The position numbers and the translations under genes are program-made. The notes below the pieces were generated by a model. The model worked only from the letters and a program-made list of their open reading frames with translations. It ran no database searches and had not been told where the DNA came from. Positions 30,783-41,314 of a DNA stretch of 64,000 bases are shown in pieces (within the stretch, counting starts at the first letter, position 1; every line of letters starts with the position of its first letter). Source of the stretch: Marinobacter manganoxydans MnI7-9 (lineage in GTDB: Bacteria; Pseudomonadota; Gammaproteobacteria; Pseudomonadales; Oleiphilaceae); contig NZ_AGTR01000036.1 in assembly GCF_000235625.1 (NCBI RefSeq), positions 1 to 64,000 on the forward strand, in the 5' to 3' direction.

Positions 30783-30866
30783 GCAGCCTTCCAAAAACCG
30801 CTACGAGCACATCCATGTGCGCTTGGCGAAGGCCATCCATGGCCTTCGACATTTTTGGAAGGCTGC
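30783..30866. repeat. Nested palindromic intergenic element
   Basis: A perfect 15-bp inverted repeat (30783-30797 GCAGCCTTCCAAAAA with 30852-30866) encloses two further perfect hairpins: 30807-30812/30815-30820 (GCACAT, loop CC) and 30827-30836/30839-30848 (CGAAGGCCAT, loop CC). Both inner hairpins have the centre ATCCAT, and the whole would fold as a cloverleaf. It lies in the 280-bp dcd-apbC gap. It looks like a REP or MITE-type dispersed element, but only one copy is in the window. Confidence 0.75.
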
Positions 30867-30920
30867 CCCTAAGACCGCGAACTAACATCGGAGTGAAACG
30901 CCGCAAACCTTGAGACGTTG

Positions 30921-32021
30921 TCAGTGCTCCGTCACTGAAACGCTTGAGATCGAACCGGAAAGGTTCCGCTCCCGAGTGGACAGTTCAGCCCCTACCCTTC
31001 TCGCGATATCCCGGTAACGACGGGCCACTTCGGAATCCGGTTCGGCGATCACCGAGGGGGTGCCGCCATCGGTTTGTTCGCGGATGGTCATGTGCAGGGG
31101 CAGCTGGCCGAGGAGCGTTGTGTCGTATTCCTGGGCAATGCGTTCGCCGCCGCCGTGGCCGAAGAGAGGCTCTTCGTGGCCGCAGTTGCTGCAGATGTGG
31201 ACGCTCATGTTTTCGACAACGCCCAACACGGGGATGTCGACTTTGCGGAACATTTCGATGCCTTTCTTGCCGTCCAGCAAAGCGATGTCCTGGGGTGTGG
31301 TGACGATGACCGCGCCGGTTACCGGGACTTTCTGGGCCAGGGTGAGCTGGATGTCGCCGGTGCCGGGGGGCATGTCGACGATGAGGTAGTCGAGTTCATT
31401 CCAGAGGGTCTGCTGGAGCAATTGCATCACGGCGCCACTGACCATGGGGCCGCGCCAGACCATGGGGGTTTTCTCGGTAACGACAAAAGCCATGGAGTTG
31501 GCCTGGAGGCCGTGGGCATCCATGGGGACGAAGTATTTGTTTTCGCGGGTGTCCGGGCGTTTGCCTTCGGGCACGCCGAGCATCATGCCGATGCTGGGGC
31601 CGTAGATGTCGGCGTCGAGGATGCCAACCCGTGCGCCTTCGGCCTGGAGTGCCAAAGCCAGGTTGACGGCGGTGGTGGATTTACCGACGCCACCCTTGCC
31701 CGACGCGACAGCGATGATGTTTTTCACGCCGGGTACTGAGGGCAGGTCTTTCTGGACTTTGTAGGAGTGGATTTTCTGGCCCACGTGGACGTCTACCTTC
31801 TCGACACCGTCGACGTCTTCCAGAGCATTACCGACAAGCTGCTTGAGGGCACCTGCAATGCCTTTCGAGGGGTATGGCAGCTCGACCATGAGGGTGACGT
31901 TTCCGCGCTCGTCGGCGTTCAGGGATTTTACGGCACCCAGTTGGTAGAGGTCCTTGTTGAGGTAAGGATCACGGTACTCGCGAACCGCTGATTGCAGGGC
32001 CTGCTCAGAAATCTGTGTCAT
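30921..32021 (-). CDS. apbC: Iron-sulfur cluster carrier ApbC/Mrp
   Basis: ApbC/Mrp is a P-loop NTPase that carries Fe-S clusters to apoproteins. The 366-residue protein has an N-terminal MIP18/DUF59 domain (about 1-85) and a ParA-like ATPase domain with the deviant Walker A ASGKGGVGKSTT (about 105-116). The cluster-binding CSNC pair lies near 272-275, and DMPPGTGD near 204. I chose the ATG at 32021 after GGAGA; the frame runs 13 codons further. Divergent apbC/mrp and metG is a common gammaproteobacterial pair. Confidence 0.95.
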   Translation of the reverse strand: MTQISEQALQSAVREYRDPYLNKDLYQLGAVKSLNADERGNVTLMVELPYPSKGIAGALKQLVGNALEDVDGVEKVDVHVGQKIHSYKVQKDLPSVPGVKNIIAVASGKGGVGKSTTAVNLALALQAEGARVGILDADIYGPSIGMMLGVPEGKRPDTRENKYFVPMDAHGLQANSMAFVVTEKTPMVWRGPMVSGAVMQLLQQTLWNELDYLIVDMPPGTGDIQLTLAQKVPVTGAVIVTTPQDIALLDGKKGIEMFRKVDIPVLGVVENMSVHICSNCGHEEPLFGHGGGERIAQEYDTTLLGQLPLHMTIREQTDGGTPSVIAEPDSEVARRYRDIARRVGAELSTRERNLSGSISSVSVTEH

Positions 32022-32218
32022 CGGGTTCTCCGGAATAAGCTCATGCTCGATTTTAAGCACGGAAACAGGTGATTCGGGTGAAAATTATCTGCTCGGAAGG
32101 TATCATCTGTGCCCGTTTCTGACCATATGGGATCTTTACCTGGGGCAATCAATCCAGACAGCCGCCAGTCCCCGTTTTGTCTTTCCAACCCGTGTCAACA
32201 TAAGGTTCGGACATCACC

Positions 32219-34249
32219 ATGACGCAAGCGAGCAAGCAACAGCGCGATATTCTGGTTACCAGCGCCCTGCCGTACGCCAACGGCCCTATCCATCTCGGGC
32301 ACCTGCTGGAATACATTCAGACCGATATCTGGGTACGCTACCAGAAGATGCGGGGCCAGAATTGTTTCTACGTTTGCGCCGACGATGCCCATGGCACCGC
32401 CATTATGCTCCGCGCCGAGCGGGAGGGTATTACGTCCGAGCAGCTGATCGACCGGATCCGTGAGGAGCACCAGGAAGATTTCGCCGGGTTCCACATCCGC
32501 TTTGACAACTATTACACCACGCATTCCGAAGAGAACCGCCAGTTCTCGGAGTACATCTACCGTCAGTTGCAGGAAAACGGGCACATTGCCACGCGCAAGA
32601 TCACCCAGTCCTACGACCCGGAAAAGAACATGTTCCTGGCGGACCGGTTCATCAAGGGCACCTGCCCGAAGTGCAAGACCGAGGACCAGTACGGTGATAA
32701 CTGCGAGGCCTGTGGCGCCACCTACACACCTGCCGAGCTGATCAACCCGCGCTCGGCGGTCTCCGGCGCCACGCCTATCGAGAAAGAGTCCGAGCACTAT
32801 TTCTTCAAGCTGCCGGATTTCCATGACTTTCTCGCCAAGTGGACCCGCAGCGGCACGCTGCAGCCCCAGGTCGCCAACAAGCTGGCGGAATGGCTGGACG
32901 CAGGCCTCCAGGAATGGGACATCAGCCGTGATGCCCCCTACTTCGGTTTCGAAATTCCGGACGCTCCCGGCAAGTACTTCTACGTGTGGCTGGACGCGCC
33001 GATCGGCTACCTGGCCAGTTTCAAGAACCTGTGCAACCGTGAAGGCATCGATTTCGAGCACTTCTGGAAAGCGGATTCCGAGGCCGAGGTCTACCATTTC
33101 ATCGGCAAGGACATCATCAACTTCCACGCGCTGTTCTGGCCTTCCATGCTTCACGATGCCGGCTTCCGCACGCCGACGGCCGTCTGGGCCCACGGCTTTG
33201 TAACCGTCAACGGCAAGAAGATGTCCAAGTCCCGCGGTACGTTTATCATGGCCCGCACCTACCTGGACCATCTGAACCCGGAATACCTGCGCTACTACTT
33301 TGCCGCCAAGCTGACCGGCAGCGTGGATGACATGGACTTGAACCTGGAGGACTTTTCCGCCCGGGTTAATTCGGACCTGGTGGGCAAGGTGGTGAACATC
33401 GCCAGCCGCAGTGCCGGCTTCATCACCAAGCGTTTCGACGGTCAGCTTGGTCAGGTCACCGAACATGCCAAACTGAAGGAATTCATCGAAGCCGGCCAGG
33501 AAATCGAGGAATTCTATGAGGCCCGCGAATTCGGCCGCGCGATGCGCCGGATCATGGAACTCGCCGACATTGCCAACCAGTACGTCAATGACGAGCAGCC
33601 CTGGGTGATCGCCAAGCAGGAAGGCCAGGATGAAAATCTGCAGGCTATCTGCACCAACGCCATCAACATGTTCCACCTGCTGATGACCTACCTGGCACCG
33701 GTACTACCGGAAACCGCCAAGGCCTCCGAGGCGTTCCTGAATGCGCCGCTGGACTGGAACAAACGCGCAGAACGCCTCGAGAACCATGGCATCAACAAGT
33801 TCAAGCCGTTGATGAACCGTGTCGACATGGCCCAGATCGAGAAAATGCTGGATGCCTCCAAGGAAGAGTTGCCTGCAGCGACCGGCAAACCGGCACCTGC
33901 TTCCAATCTTGAGCCCATCGCGGATGAAATAGAATTTGGCGATTTCGCGAAAGTGGATCTTCGCGTCGTTAAAATTGTCAAAGCCGAGCACGTGGAAGGT
34001 GCCGACAAACTTCTTCGCCTTACCCTTGACGTGGGGCACGGCGACCGCAACGTGTTTGCTGGTATCAAGTCTGCTTACAGGCCGGAAGATCTCGAGGGGC
34101 GCCTGACTGTCATGGTGGCCAACCTCAAACCGCGGAAAATGAAGTTCGGGATGTCCGAGGGCATGGTTCTGGCAGCAGGCCCCGGTGGCAAGGATATCTT
34201 TATCCTGTCCCCGGATTCCGGCGCCACCCCCGGCATGCGGATTATGTAA
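32219..34249 (+). CDS. metG: Methionyl-tRNA synthetase
   Basis: MetG charges elongator and initiator tRNA-Met. The 676-residue class I enzyme has the HIGH-type HLGH (25-28), a zinc knuckle CPKC-x9-CEAC (about 146-161), KMSKS (about 334-338), an anticodon-binding domain (about 400-540) and a C-terminal dimerising OB-fold tRNA-binding domain (about 575-676, [15 protein letters not shown]). Length matches E. coli MetRS. It is divergent from apbC and followed after 44 bp by the rnf operon. Confidence 0.98.
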   Translation: MTQASKQQRDILVTSALPYANGPIHLGHLLEYIQTDIWVRYQKMRGQNCFYVCADDAHGTAIMLRAEREGITSEQLIDRIREEHQEDFAGFHIRFDNYYTTHSEENRQFSEYIYRQLQENGHIATRKITQSYDPEKNMFLADRFIKGTCPKCKTEDQYGDNCEACGATYTPAELINPRSAVSGATPIEKESEHYFFKLPDFHDFLAKWTRSGTLQPQVANKLAEWLDAGLQEWDISRDAPYFGFEIPDAPGKYFYVWLDAPIGYLASFKNLCNREGIDFEHFWKADSEAEVYHFIGKDIINFHALFWPSMLHDAGFRTPTAVWAHGFVTVNGKKMSKSRGTFIMARTYLDHLNPEYLRYYFAAKLTGSVDDMDLNLEDFSARVNSDLVGKVVNIASRSAGFITKRFDGQLGQVTEHAKLKEFIEAGQEIEEFYEAREFGRAMRRIMELADIANQYVNDEQPWVIAKQEGQDENLQAICTNAINMFHLLMTYLAPVLPETAKASEAFLNAPLDWNKRAERLENHGINKFKPLMNRVDMAQIEKMLDASKEELPAATGKPAPASNLEPIADEIEFGDFAKVDLRVVKIVKAEHVEGADKLLRLTLDVGHGDRNVFAGIKSAYRPEDLEGRLTVMVANLKPRKMKFGMSEGMVLAAGPGGKDIFILSPDSGATPGMRIM

Positions 34250-34293
34250 GGGCGGCCGGGCAACGCTGGCAGGGGTCCAAGGGAGCAAGGTAA

Positions 34294-34875
34294 ATGACCG
34301 AATATCTGCTGATTCTGGTCAGCACCATTCTGGTGAACAATTTTGTACTGGTTCAGTTCCTGGGCCTGTGCCCGTTCATGGGCGTATCCGGCAAGCTGGA
34401 AACGGCCATGGGTATGTCCCTGGCTACCACGTTCGTGCTGACCCTGGCATCGGTGTGCAGCTACCTTGCCTACACTTACCTGCTTGAACCGCTGGATCTG
34501 GCGTTTCTGAGAACCATCACGTTCATTCTGGTGATTGCCGTGGTGGTCCAGTTCACCGAGATGGTGGTTCGCAAGACAAGCCCGTTGCTTTATCGGGTGC
34601 TGGGTATTTTCCTTCCGCTGATCACCACGAACTGCGCGGTGCTCGGCGTTGCCCTTCTGAACATCAACAAGAACAACAACTTTGTTGAGTCGGTTCTGTA
34701 TGGATTTGGCGCAGCAGCGGGCTTTTCCATGGTTCTGGTGCTGTTCGCGGCCATGCGTGAGCGCATCGCCGTGGCCGACGTGCCAGTTGCCTTTCGCGGT
34801 GCTGCCATCGGTCTGGTTACGGCCGGGCTGATGGCTCTGGCTTTCCTGGGCTTTGGCGGCCTGGTCAGCGTTTGA
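34294..34875 (+). CDS. rnfA: Rnf electron transport complex subunit RnfA
   Basis: RnfA is a polytopic inner-membrane subunit of the Rnf complex, which couples ferredoxin:NAD+ electron flow to Na+ or H+ transport. In enterobacteria the complex (Rsx) also keeps SoxR reduced. The 193 residues contain six membrane spans with internal RnfA/RnfE-type pseudosymmetry. Hallmarks are [18 protein letters not shown] (about 14-31) and the ITTNCAVLG segment (about 109-117), where Cys residues are thought to hold an intramembrane iron centre. It opens a complete rnfABCDGE operon. Confidence 0.96.
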   Translation: MTEYLLILVSTILVNNFVLVQFLGLCPFMGVSGKLETAMGMSLATTFVLTLASVCSYLAYTYLLEPLDLAFLRTITFILVIAVVVQFTEMVVRKTSPLLYRVLGIFLPLITTNCAVLGVALLNINKNNNFVESVLYGFGAAAGFSMVLVLFAAMRERIAVADVPVAFRGAAIGLVTAGLMALAFLGFGGLVSV

Positions 34876-34904
34876 CCGGCTGGCAGGATTAGGAGTAACA
34901 GGTT

Positions 34905-35483
34905 ATGTGGACAAGCGTTCTTGTTGCCGTTGTGGTTCTTCTGGCCCTTGCCGTTGTTTTCGGCGGCCTGCTCGGATTTGCCGCCGAACGATTCAAGGTG
35001 GAAGTCAACCCCCTGGTCGACCAGATCGATGCCCTTCTACCCCAGACCCAGTGCGGCCAGTGCGGCTATCCCGGCTGTCGGCCCTATGCCGAATCCATTG
35101 CCGAAGGTGGCCCCATCAACAAGTGTCCGCCAGGTGGCGAGTCCACTATCAAGGCGCTGGCAGACCTTCTGGATGTGGAGCCGGAACCATTGGATGCCGA
35201 GCATGGCGTTGAGCATGTCAAACGGTTTGCGGTGATTCGCGAAGACGAGTGTATCGGTTGCACCAAGTGCATCCAGGCCTGCCCCGTGGATGCCATTCTC
35301 GGCGCCGCCAAACACATGCACACGGTGATTGAGAGCGAATGCACCGGCTGTGATCTGTGCGTTGATCCCTGCCCGGTGGATTGCATCGACATGGTGACAG
35401 TGGAACCGGATATTCGCACCTGGACCTGGACACCGCCCAAATCCGGACTCATTGCCACCGATCGCCAGGGAGCCAGCGCCTGA
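34905..35483 (+). CDS. rnfB: Rnf electron transport complex subunit RnfB
   Basis: RnfB is the membrane-anchored iron-sulfur subunit of Rnf, probably taking electrons from ferredoxin. The 192 residues have one N-terminal membrane helix (about 5-26), a 4Fe-4S domain with C50, C53, C58 and C74 (CGQCGYPGC), and two ferredoxin motifs: [14 protein letters not shown] (about 113-126) and [14 protein letters not shown] (about 143-156). The short form with two ferredoxin clusters is typical of gammaproteobacteria. Its TGA overlaps the rnfC ATG by one base. Confidence 0.96.
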   Translation: MWTSVLVAVVVLLALAVVFGGLLGFAAERFKVEVNPLVDQIDALLPQTQCGQCGYPGCRPYAESIAEGGPINKCPPGGESTIKALADLLDVEPEPLDAEHGVEHVKRFAVIREDECIGCTKCIQACPVDAILGAAKHMHTVIESECTGCDLCVDPCPVDCIDMVTVEPDIRTWTWTPPKSGLIATDRQGASA

Positions 35484-37312
35484 TGACTCAACTCTGGGAT
35501 TTCTCCGGCGGCATCCATCCTCCGGAACACAAAGACATCTCAACCGCGCGTCCGATTCGCGATGCCGGCATGCCTGCCCAGTTGGTTCTGCCACTTCAGC
35601 AGCACATCGGTGATCCGGCGGAGGCCATTGTTGAGGTCGGCGAGCGGGTCTTGAAGGGCCAGAAAATTGCCGACGTTAAAACCGGCATGGGCGTTCCCGT
35701 TCATGCACCGACATCCGGAGTGATCGAGAGCATCGCCGACTTCCCTGTCCCCCATCCCTCAGGTATGGCGGACCGGTGCATCACCCTGAAACCGGATGGC
35801 GAGGACCAATGGTGCCAGCGCAGTCCAGTGGCGGATTATCGTTCTCTGGAGCGCGACGAGGTTCTGCAAATTATCCGTGATGCCGGTATTTCCGGTATGG
35901 GTGGAGCCGGCTTTCCCACCAATATCAAACTCCGGCCACCAAGGGATCGCAAGGTCAGCACGCTCATTCTGAACGGCGCAGAATGCGAGCCCTATATCAC
36001 CGCTGATGACATGACCATGCGGGAAAAGGCCGACGAGGTGGTTGCCGGGCTGAAAATCATGGCGTGGATTCTGCGCCCCGAGCGTTGCGTGATCGGTATT
36101 GAGGACAACAAACCCGAAGCCATTGCCGCGCTGCGAAAAGCCACCGAAGGCACCCAGACCGAAATTGCGGTTGTTCCCACCAAGTATCCCTCAGGTGGCG
36201 AGAAACAGCTGATCCAGATACTGACCGGCATGGAAGTGCCCAGCGGCGGAATTCCCGCTGATATCGGCGTGATGTGCCAGAACATCGGAACCGCCGTTGC
36301 CGTGGCAAATGCGGTCCTGGAGGGTACGCCGCTGATTTCCCGAATCGTTACCATCACGGGGGAAGCCGTTCGGGAACCGGGCAACTTCGAAACGCTTATT
36401 GGCACACCGATTGAGCATCTGCTCGGGCAGGCTGGTGTTAACCAGGATGCGGTCAGCCGCCTGGTGCTTGGCGGCCCCATGATGGGTTACACACTCACGA
36501 CCGAAGCGGTACCGGTCATCAAGACCACCAACTGCGTGATTGCGGCAACGGCAGCTGAACTGCCGGCACCACCACCGGAACAACCCTGCATCCGGTGTGG
36601 CCAGTGCGCCGAAGCCTGCCCCATGGAGCTGTTGCCGCAGCAACTTTTCTGGCACGCCAAGGCCACCGAATTTGAAAAGGCGGAGCACCTGAACCTGTTT
36701 GACTGCATAGAATGTGGCGCCTGTTCCTATGTTTGCCCGAGTTCGATTCCGCTGGTTCAGTACTATCGGTTCGCCAAGGGTGAAATCCGTGCCCAACAGG
36801 CAGAACAGTTGAAAGCCGACCGGGCCCGGGAACGCTTCGAGGCACGCCAGGAACGCCTCGAGCGCGAGCAACAGGAGAAAGAACTGAGGCGCAAGGAGCG
36901 GGCGCAGGCCGCAGCCGAAGCAGCCGCGAAAAAACAGGCAGAGGCGGAGAAAGCGGCCGCCGAAGGTCAGGCTGTTGACGAACGTGCCGCCAAGTCGGCG
37001 CTTGTGGAGCAGGCCCTGGCCCGTAAGAAAGCAAAGGCACAAGCGTCCCAGTCGCCTGCCCCCAGTGCACCGCCGACCGAAGAAAAGCCCGACATCGAGG
37101 CCCTTGAGAAGCAGCTGGAGCAGGCCAGGTCCAAGCTGGAAACCATGCAAGGCATGCTTGATGACGCCAAAGCCCAGCAGGCAGACAACGTCGAGAAGCT
37201 GGAGAGGGCCGTGGCCAAGAATCACGATCGGGTGCAAAGAGCGGAAGAGGCGCTGTCTGAGGCCAGAGAAAAGCTGGCCGCCGGTCCGACTGAATCCCAG
37301 ACAACCCACTAA
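35483..37312 (+). CDS. rnfC: Rnf electron transport complex subunit RnfC
   Basis: RnfC is the peripheral NADH/FMN- and Fe-S-containing subunit of Rnf. The 609-residue protein starts at the ATG overlapping the rnfB stop. Motifs are GGIHPPEHK (about 8-16), the flavin/NADH loop GMGGAGFPTNIK (about 139-150) and two 4Fe-4S motifs, CIRCGQCAEACPMEL (about 370-384) and CIECGACSYVCPSS (about 409-422). From about 440 the protein becomes an Ala/Lys/Glu/Arg-rich coiled coil to the end. This tail is common but variable in gammaproteobacterial RnfC and is shorter here than in E. coli. Confidence 0.95.
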   Translation: MTQLWDFSGGIHPPEHKDISTARPIRDAGMPAQLVLPLQQHIGDPAEAIVEVGERVLKGQKIADVKTGMGVPVHAPTSGVIESIADFPVPHPSGMADRCITLKPDGEDQWCQRSPVADYRSLERDEVLQIIRDAGISGMGGAGFPTNIKLRPPRDRKVSTLILNGAECEPYITADDMTMREKADEVVAGLKIMAWILRPERCVIGIEDNKPEAIAALRKATEGTQTEIAVVPTKYPSGGEKQLIQILTGMEVPSGGIPADIGVMCQNIGTAVAVANAVLEGTPLISRIVTITGEAVREPGNFETLIGTPIEHLLGQAGVNQDAVSRLVLGGPMMGYTLTTEAVPVIKTTNCVIAATAAELPAPPPEQPCIRCGQCAEACPMELLPQQLFWHAKATEFEKAEHLNLFDCIECGACSYVCPSSIPLVQYYRFAKGEIRAQQAEQLKADRARERFEARQERLEREQQEKELRRKERAQAAAEAAAKKQAEAEKAAAEGQAVDERAAKSALVEQALARKKAKAQASQSPAPSAPPTEEKPDIEALEKQLEQARSKLETMQGMLDDAKAQQADNVEKLERAVAKNHDRVQRAEEALSEAREKLAAGPTESQTTH

Positions 37313-37333
37313 ACGAGATCAGGCAACACATCC

Positions 37334-38383
37334 ATGGCATTTGTTCAGCAGTCATCGCCACACGCCCACAAGGCCCGGCCAACATCCCGCGTGATGTTAT
37401 GGGTGCTTATTGCGGCCTTGCCTGGCCTGTTGGCCCAGACGCTATTCTTCGGCTGGGGCAACCTGATCAACGTGGTCTTCTGTATTGCCCTGGCGATCGC
37501 CTCTGAAGCTGCCCTGCTCAAGCTCAGAAAAAAGCCGGTTGCCTTCTTCATCAAAGACAATACCGCCGCCGTCACCGGCCTTCTGTTGGCTCTGTCGCTG
37601 CCCCAGTTTGCGCCCTGGTGGGTATCTGCGGTCGCAGTGATCTCGGCTATCGTTGTGGCCAAACAACTCTATGGCGGGCTGGGCTCAAATCCTTTCAACC
37701 CTGCCATGGTTGGTTACGCCCTGGTTCTGGTGTCTTTTCCGGTTGCGATGACAACGAACTGGGCAGAGCCCGCCATGCTCTGGGACGGTGCTCCGGGCTT
37801 TGGCGAGACCCTGGCAACCATAGCCTCTGGCCAGCAAACAGCGGTCGATGGCTGGACAATGGCAACGCCTCTTGACGAGTACAAACACAAGATCACCACC
37901 CACACAGCAACCGAGGTGCTGAACCACCCAACGTTTGGTGAGGGTATCGCCAGAGGCTGGGAATGGGTCAATGCGGCATTTCTGGCAGGAGGCCTTCTGC
38001 TCATCGCCCTGCGGATCATTACCTGGCACATTCCGACAGGATTTCTTGGTGGGATGATCGTAATGAGCCTGGCCTTTGGCAACAATGCCGACCTCTATGC
38101 ACCACTATCCCTGCATCTGCTTGCAGGCGGGACCATGCTCGGCGCCTTTTTTATCGCTACCGACCCGGTGTCAGCAGCTACGAGCCACCAGGGGAAACTC
38201 ATCTATGGAGCGGGAATTGGCATTCTGATCTACCTGATCCGCACCTGGGGCAATTATCCCGACGCCGTGGCGTTCAGCGTTCTGCTGATGAATTTTGCCG
38301 TTCCTTTCATTGATCATTACACACCTCCACGCACTTACGGCCACCACAAGGCCCGTCGGGGTGTACCGGGGAGCCAGGGGTAA
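37334..38383 (+). CDS. rnfD: Rnf electron transport complex subunit RnfD
   Basis: RnfD is an integral membrane subunit that binds FMN covalently and is related to NqrB. The 349 residues have about nine membrane helices, with [22 protein letters not shown] (about 114-135) as the family core. The flavinylation threonine is expected in the loop near TTHTATE (about 188-194), but I cannot pin it. A further signature is [20 protein letters not shown] (about 274-293). It lies 21 bp after rnfC and 2 bp before rnfG. Confidence 0.95.
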   Translation: MAFVQQSSPHAHKARPTSRVMLWVLIAALPGLLAQTLFFGWGNLINVVFCIALAIASEAALLKLRKKPVAFFIKDNTAAVTGLLLALSLPQFAPWWVSAVAVISAIVVAKQLYGGLGSNPFNPAMVGYALVLVSFPVAMTTNWAEPAMLWDGAPGFGETLATIASGQQTAVDGWTMATPLDEYKHKITTHTATEVLNHPTFGEGIARGWEWVNAAFLAGGLLLIALRIITWHIPTGFLGGMIVMSLAFGNNADLYAPLSLHLLAGGTMLGAFFIATDPVSAATSHQGKLIYGAGIGILIYLIRTWGNYPDAVAFSVLLMNFAVPFIDHYTPPRTYGHHKARRGVPGSQG

Positions 38384-38385
38384 TC

Positions 38386-39087
38386 ATGGCTGCAGTTGCA
38401 AAGTCCATCCGCCGCAGCGCCATCGGGCTCGGCCTGTTCGCCGTGATCACCGGCGGCACCATTGCCGTAACCCAGGTGGCCACGGAAGAGCGGATTCGTG
38501 AACAGGCCGCCCGCGCAGAGGCCCAGGCCCTGTATGAAATCATTCCCGAAAGCCGGCACAACAACGACCTGCTCAGGGATACGGTACAGTTGCCTGCCAG
38601 TGAGCGCCTGGCACAGCCCGGCCCTCTGAACGTCTGGGTAGCTCGACAGAACGAGCAGCCCATTGGCATGATAATGCCCGTGGTGGCACCCGACGGGTAT
38701 TCCGGCAAGATTCAACTCCTCGTGGGAGTGGACATGACGGGGACCATTCTCGGAGTGAGGGTAACCAGTCACAAGGAAACGCCGGGGCTGGGAGACCAGA
38801 TCGAAACCCGCAAATCCGACTGGATCAAGAGTTTCGATGGCCGCTCGCTGGGCAAACCGCCGCACCGGGAGTGGAACGTTAAAAAGAATGGTGGAGAATT
38901 CGATCAGTTCACAGGCGCGACCATCACGCCAAGGGCTGTAGTGAAAGCGGTTCAGAAAGCGCTGATCTATTTTCGGGAAAACCGTCAGATTATCCGGGAG
39001 CGGCTCAACGAAGAGCCGTCACCGAGAGACAAGATCCTGAACCCTGAAGCGATTGCCGGCGAATCGTCCAACACGGAGCATTCCTGA
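38386..39087 (+). CDS. rnfG: Rnf electron transport complex subunit RnfG
   Basis: RnfG has one N-terminal membrane helix (about 10-30) and a periplasmic FMN-binding domain with a covalent FMN-threonine. The 233-residue sequence carries the flavinylation motif S/T-GAT-x-T as [13 protein letters not shown] (about 174-186), where the second Thr of GATIT is the expected FMN site. Also visible is [15 protein letters not shown] (about 126-140). Flavinylation needs ApbE, which is not in this window. The start is 2 bp after the rnfD stop. Confidence 0.95.
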   Translation: MAAVAKSIRRSAIGLGLFAVITGGTIAVTQVATEERIREQAARAEAQALYEIIPESRHNNDLLRDTVQLPASERLAQPGPLNVWVARQNEQPIGMIMPVVAPDGYSGKIQLLVGVDMTGTILGVRVTSHKETPGLGDQIETRKSDWIKSFDGRSLGKPPHREWNVKKNGGEFDQFTGATITPRAVVKAVQKALIYFRENRQIIRERLNEEPSPRDKILNPEAIAGESSNTEHS

Positions 39088-39089
39088 TC

Positions 39090-39806
39090 ATGGCAACCAA
39101 ATCATCGAGCGAAATCATCCGCGACGGGCTCTGGGACAACAACCCGGCCCTCGTCCAGGTGCTTGGGCTCTGCCCGCTTCTGGCCGTGACCAGTACCGTT
39201 GTTAATGCCATCGGGCTGGGGCTGGCTACACTCATGGTGCTCATGGGGTCCAATCTTGCCGTGTCACTGATTCGCAATTTCGTAAGCGAGTCTGTGCGCC
39301 TGCCCGCATTCGTCATGATCATCGCTTCATTCGTAACCTGCGCGGAATTGCTCATGCAGGCCTTTACCTATGAGCTGTATCTGATTCTTGGCATCTTCAT
39401 TCCACTGATCGTCACCAACTGCGCCATCCTCGGCCGGGCTGACGCTTTTGCTTCCAGAAATCCACCACTTCCGGCACTGCTGGATGGCGCGATGATGGGC
39501 CTTGGCTTTCTGGCGGTGCTGGTGGTTCTGGGCGGCCTTCGGGAACTCATCGGACAGGGCACTCTGTTTGTGGACATGCACCTGCTGCTGGGCCCCGTTG
39601 CTGCCGATTGGGTGATCCGCCCCTTCGACAACTACCCGGATATGCTGTTCATGATTCTTCCGCCCGGCGCCTTTATCGGGCTAGGACTGCTGATCGCGCT
39701 CAAAAATGGTATCGACAACCATCTGGAAGAGCGCCGCAAGGCACATGAACCAGCGCCTGTAGCAGCAGGCAGCAAGCGGGTCCGGGTTACCGGGAACGTA
39801 TCCTGA
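39090..39806 (+). CDS. rnfE: Rnf electron transport complex subunit RnfE
   Basis: RnfE is the membrane subunit pairing with RnfA, homologous to NqrD. The 238 residues contain six membrane helices, with [22 protein letters not shown] (about 11-32) and [15 protein letters not shown] (about 108-122), mirroring RnfA. It ends in a basic C-terminal tail. It completes rnfABCDGE, the usual gammaproteobacterial order, with nth following 28 bp later, as in E. coli rsx-nth. Confidence 0.95.
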   Translation: MATKSSSEIIRDGLWDNNPALVQVLGLCPLLAVTSTVVNAIGLGLATLMVLMGSNLAVSLIRNFVSESVRLPAFVMIIASFVTCAELLMQAFTYELYLILGIFIPLIVTNCAILGRADAFASRNPPLPALLDGAMMGLGFLAVLVVLGGLRELIGQGTLFVDMHLLLGPVAADWVIRPFDNYPDMLFMILPPGAFIGLGLLIALKNGIDNHLEERRKAHEPAPVAAGSKRVRVTGNVS

Positions 39807-39834
39807 GTCCGCACTTGCACAAGACTGAGAGCTG

Positions 39835-40473
39835 ATGAACAAACAGAAACGCATTGAGATCTTCACCCGCCTCAGGGAGGCCAACCCCAACCCGACTACC
39901 GAGCTGAACTATTCCAGCCCGTTCGAGCTGCTGATTGCCGTTATTCTTTCGGCCCAGGCCACGGATGTGGGTGTCAACAAGGCTACTGACAAGCTGTTCC
40001 CGGTCGCCAACACCCCAGAGGCCATCCTGGCCCTGGGAGTCGATGGCCTGAAGGAGTACATCAAGACCATTGGCCTGTTTAACAGCAAGGCCGAGAACGT
40101 GATCAAGACCTGTCGAATCCTGATTGAGAAACACGGCGGCCAGGTGCCGGAGCGGCGGGAGGATCTGGAGGCGTTGCCCGGGGTCGGTCGCAAAACCGCA
40201 AACGTGGTCTTGAACACCGCCTTCGGCCACATGGCCATGGCGGTGGACACTCACATCTATCGCGTGTCGAACCGCACCGGCATTGCGCCCGGCAAGAACG
40301 TTCTGGAGGTGGAGAACCGGTTGATGCGCCTGGTGCCAAAAGAATTCCTGCTGGACGCGCACCACTGGCTCATTCTGCACGGGCGCTATACCTGTACCGC
40401 CCGGAAACCGAAATGCGGCGCCTGTATCATTGAGGACCTTTGCGAGTTCAAGCAGAAACGGGACTATCTCTGA
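39835..40473 (+). CDS. nth: Endonuclease III
   Basis: Nth is a bifunctional DNA glycosylase/AP lyase that removes oxidised pyrimidines. The 212 residues contain a helix-hairpin-helix LPGVGRKTA (about 114-122) with the catalytic Lys near 120, the catalytic Asp in VDTHIYR (about 138), and a C-terminal 4Fe-4S loop with exact spacing C-x6-C-x2-C-x5-C (about 187-203). It ends the rnf transcript at a strong terminator. The rnf-nth linkage, shared with E. coli, ties redox maintenance to oxidative DNA repair. Confidence 0.98.
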   Translation: MNKQKRIEIFTRLREANPNPTTELNYSSPFELLIAVILSAQATDVGVNKATDKLFPVANTPEAILALGVDGLKEYIKTIGLFNSKAENVIKTCRILIEKHGGQVPERREDLEALPGVGRKTANVVLNTAFGHMAMAVDTHIYRVSNRTGIAPGKNVLEVENRLMRLVPKEFLLDAHHWLILHGRYTCTARKPKCGACIIEDLCEFKQKRDYL

Positions 40474-40483
40474 ATCCGGGGCG

Positions 40484-40512
40484 TAAAAAAGCCGGCATCT
40501 TGCCGGCTTTTT
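40484..40512. terminator. Intrinsic terminator between nth and the chalcone isomerase-like gene
   Basis: GCCGGCA (40491-40497), loop TCT and TGCCGGC (40501-40507) are flanked by A6 and T5 tracts, so the stem extends to 12 bp. It ends the rnf-nth transcript and can also stop the converging minus-strand gene. Confidence 0.9.
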
Positions 40513-40533
40513 GTTTCAGACGCCAAGCCGCGG

Positions 40534-41109
40534 TTAGCGCTGACCCAGCATTTTCTCCTTCAGATCCTTCTGCGCCGGCTTATCGGACAGCCAGATTCCG
40601 AACAGGGCCTTTTTAAAGGCCAGATCGCCAACCGTGTCCTTTTGCTCGCCGTTCTTGAGGACCCGCACGCCTTCGCCCGGCAGGTACACCAGATCGAAAA
40701 CGTCACCCTCGGTGATTTCTTCCTGGAAGACCGCCATAAACTGGTCAACATCCTCCTGGATAGAAGCCATATCGCCGTCGGTGGAGGCCTCAAAACCTTC
40801 CAGGGTGGCCTCTGTCATGCGTTCGCTGGTAATCATGCCGGAGATGATGTGCAGAGTGATGGCCTGGGGCTCATTTGCGTTAATCACGGCCTCACCATCG
40901 TCGATGGTCTCGGGAACGTACAGACCGCCGACATACAGGTCCATGAACCATTTGGAACGGGTACCTGCGCCATTAAGCGTGAGTTCGGTATCCATGGCGG
41001 AATAGGTATCCGGAACATCAACACCTTCCACGGTGAGTGCGGCGGCTGGAGCAGACAGCAGGGCCGTCAGCGTCAGAGACGCAAAACCGGTTGTAAGAGC
41101 CTTCTTCAT
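40534..41109 (-). CDS. Chalcone isomerase-like periplasmic protein
   Basis: This 191-residue protein has a signal peptide (about 1-24, ending APAAA) and a chalcone isomerase-like fold of the bacterial type, typified by MDLYVGGLYVPE (about 56-67) and a later KALFGIWLSDKP segment (about 169-180). Bacterial members are periplasmic and lack an established substrate; they are probably not true chalcone isomerases. It is a single minus-strand unit downstream of rpoS, separated from it by the rpoS terminator, with its own 205-bp upstream region. Confidence 0.85.
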   Translation of the reverse strand: MKKALTTGFASLTLTALLSAPAAALTVEGVDVPDTYSAMDTELTLNGAGTRSKWFMDLYVGGLYVPETIDDGEAVINANEPQAITLHIISGMITSERMTEATLEGFEASTDGDMASIQEDVDQFMAVFQEEITEGDVFDLVYLPGEGVRVLKNGEQKDTVGDLAFKKALFGIWLSDKPAQKDLKEKMLGQR

Positions 41110-41260
41110 AGTCCTTTCCTTTTCGATCGTTATTATTGACGTGTTTCATTCGTGCACCGGGTTTCGACACCCTTATCCCCGCCCGGTCACGGCATTCTAT
41201 CAACGGCGCTGGCGGGCGGGACGCGCCCTGGTTCTCATTTGGGGCGATCCTGAAACACAA

Positions 41261-41293
41261 AAAAGCCGGCCAGGGATTCCCTGGCCGGCTTTG
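41261..41293. terminator. rpoS intrinsic terminator
   Basis: A 13-bp stem (41263-41275 with 41279-41291, AAGCCGGCCAGGG/CCCTGGCCGGCTT) with loop ATT is followed on the minus strand by TTTTTTGTG. It lies just past the rpoS stop. Confidence 0.9.
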
Positions 41294-41314
41294 GATCGAA
41301 AGAAAAGAAAGACG

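Noticed and set aside
34294-39806. Na+-translocating NADH:quinone reductase (nqr) instead of rnf
   Set aside because: RnfB ferredoxin motifs, the RnfC Fe-S motifs and the A-B-C-D-G-E order identify Rnf, not Nqr.
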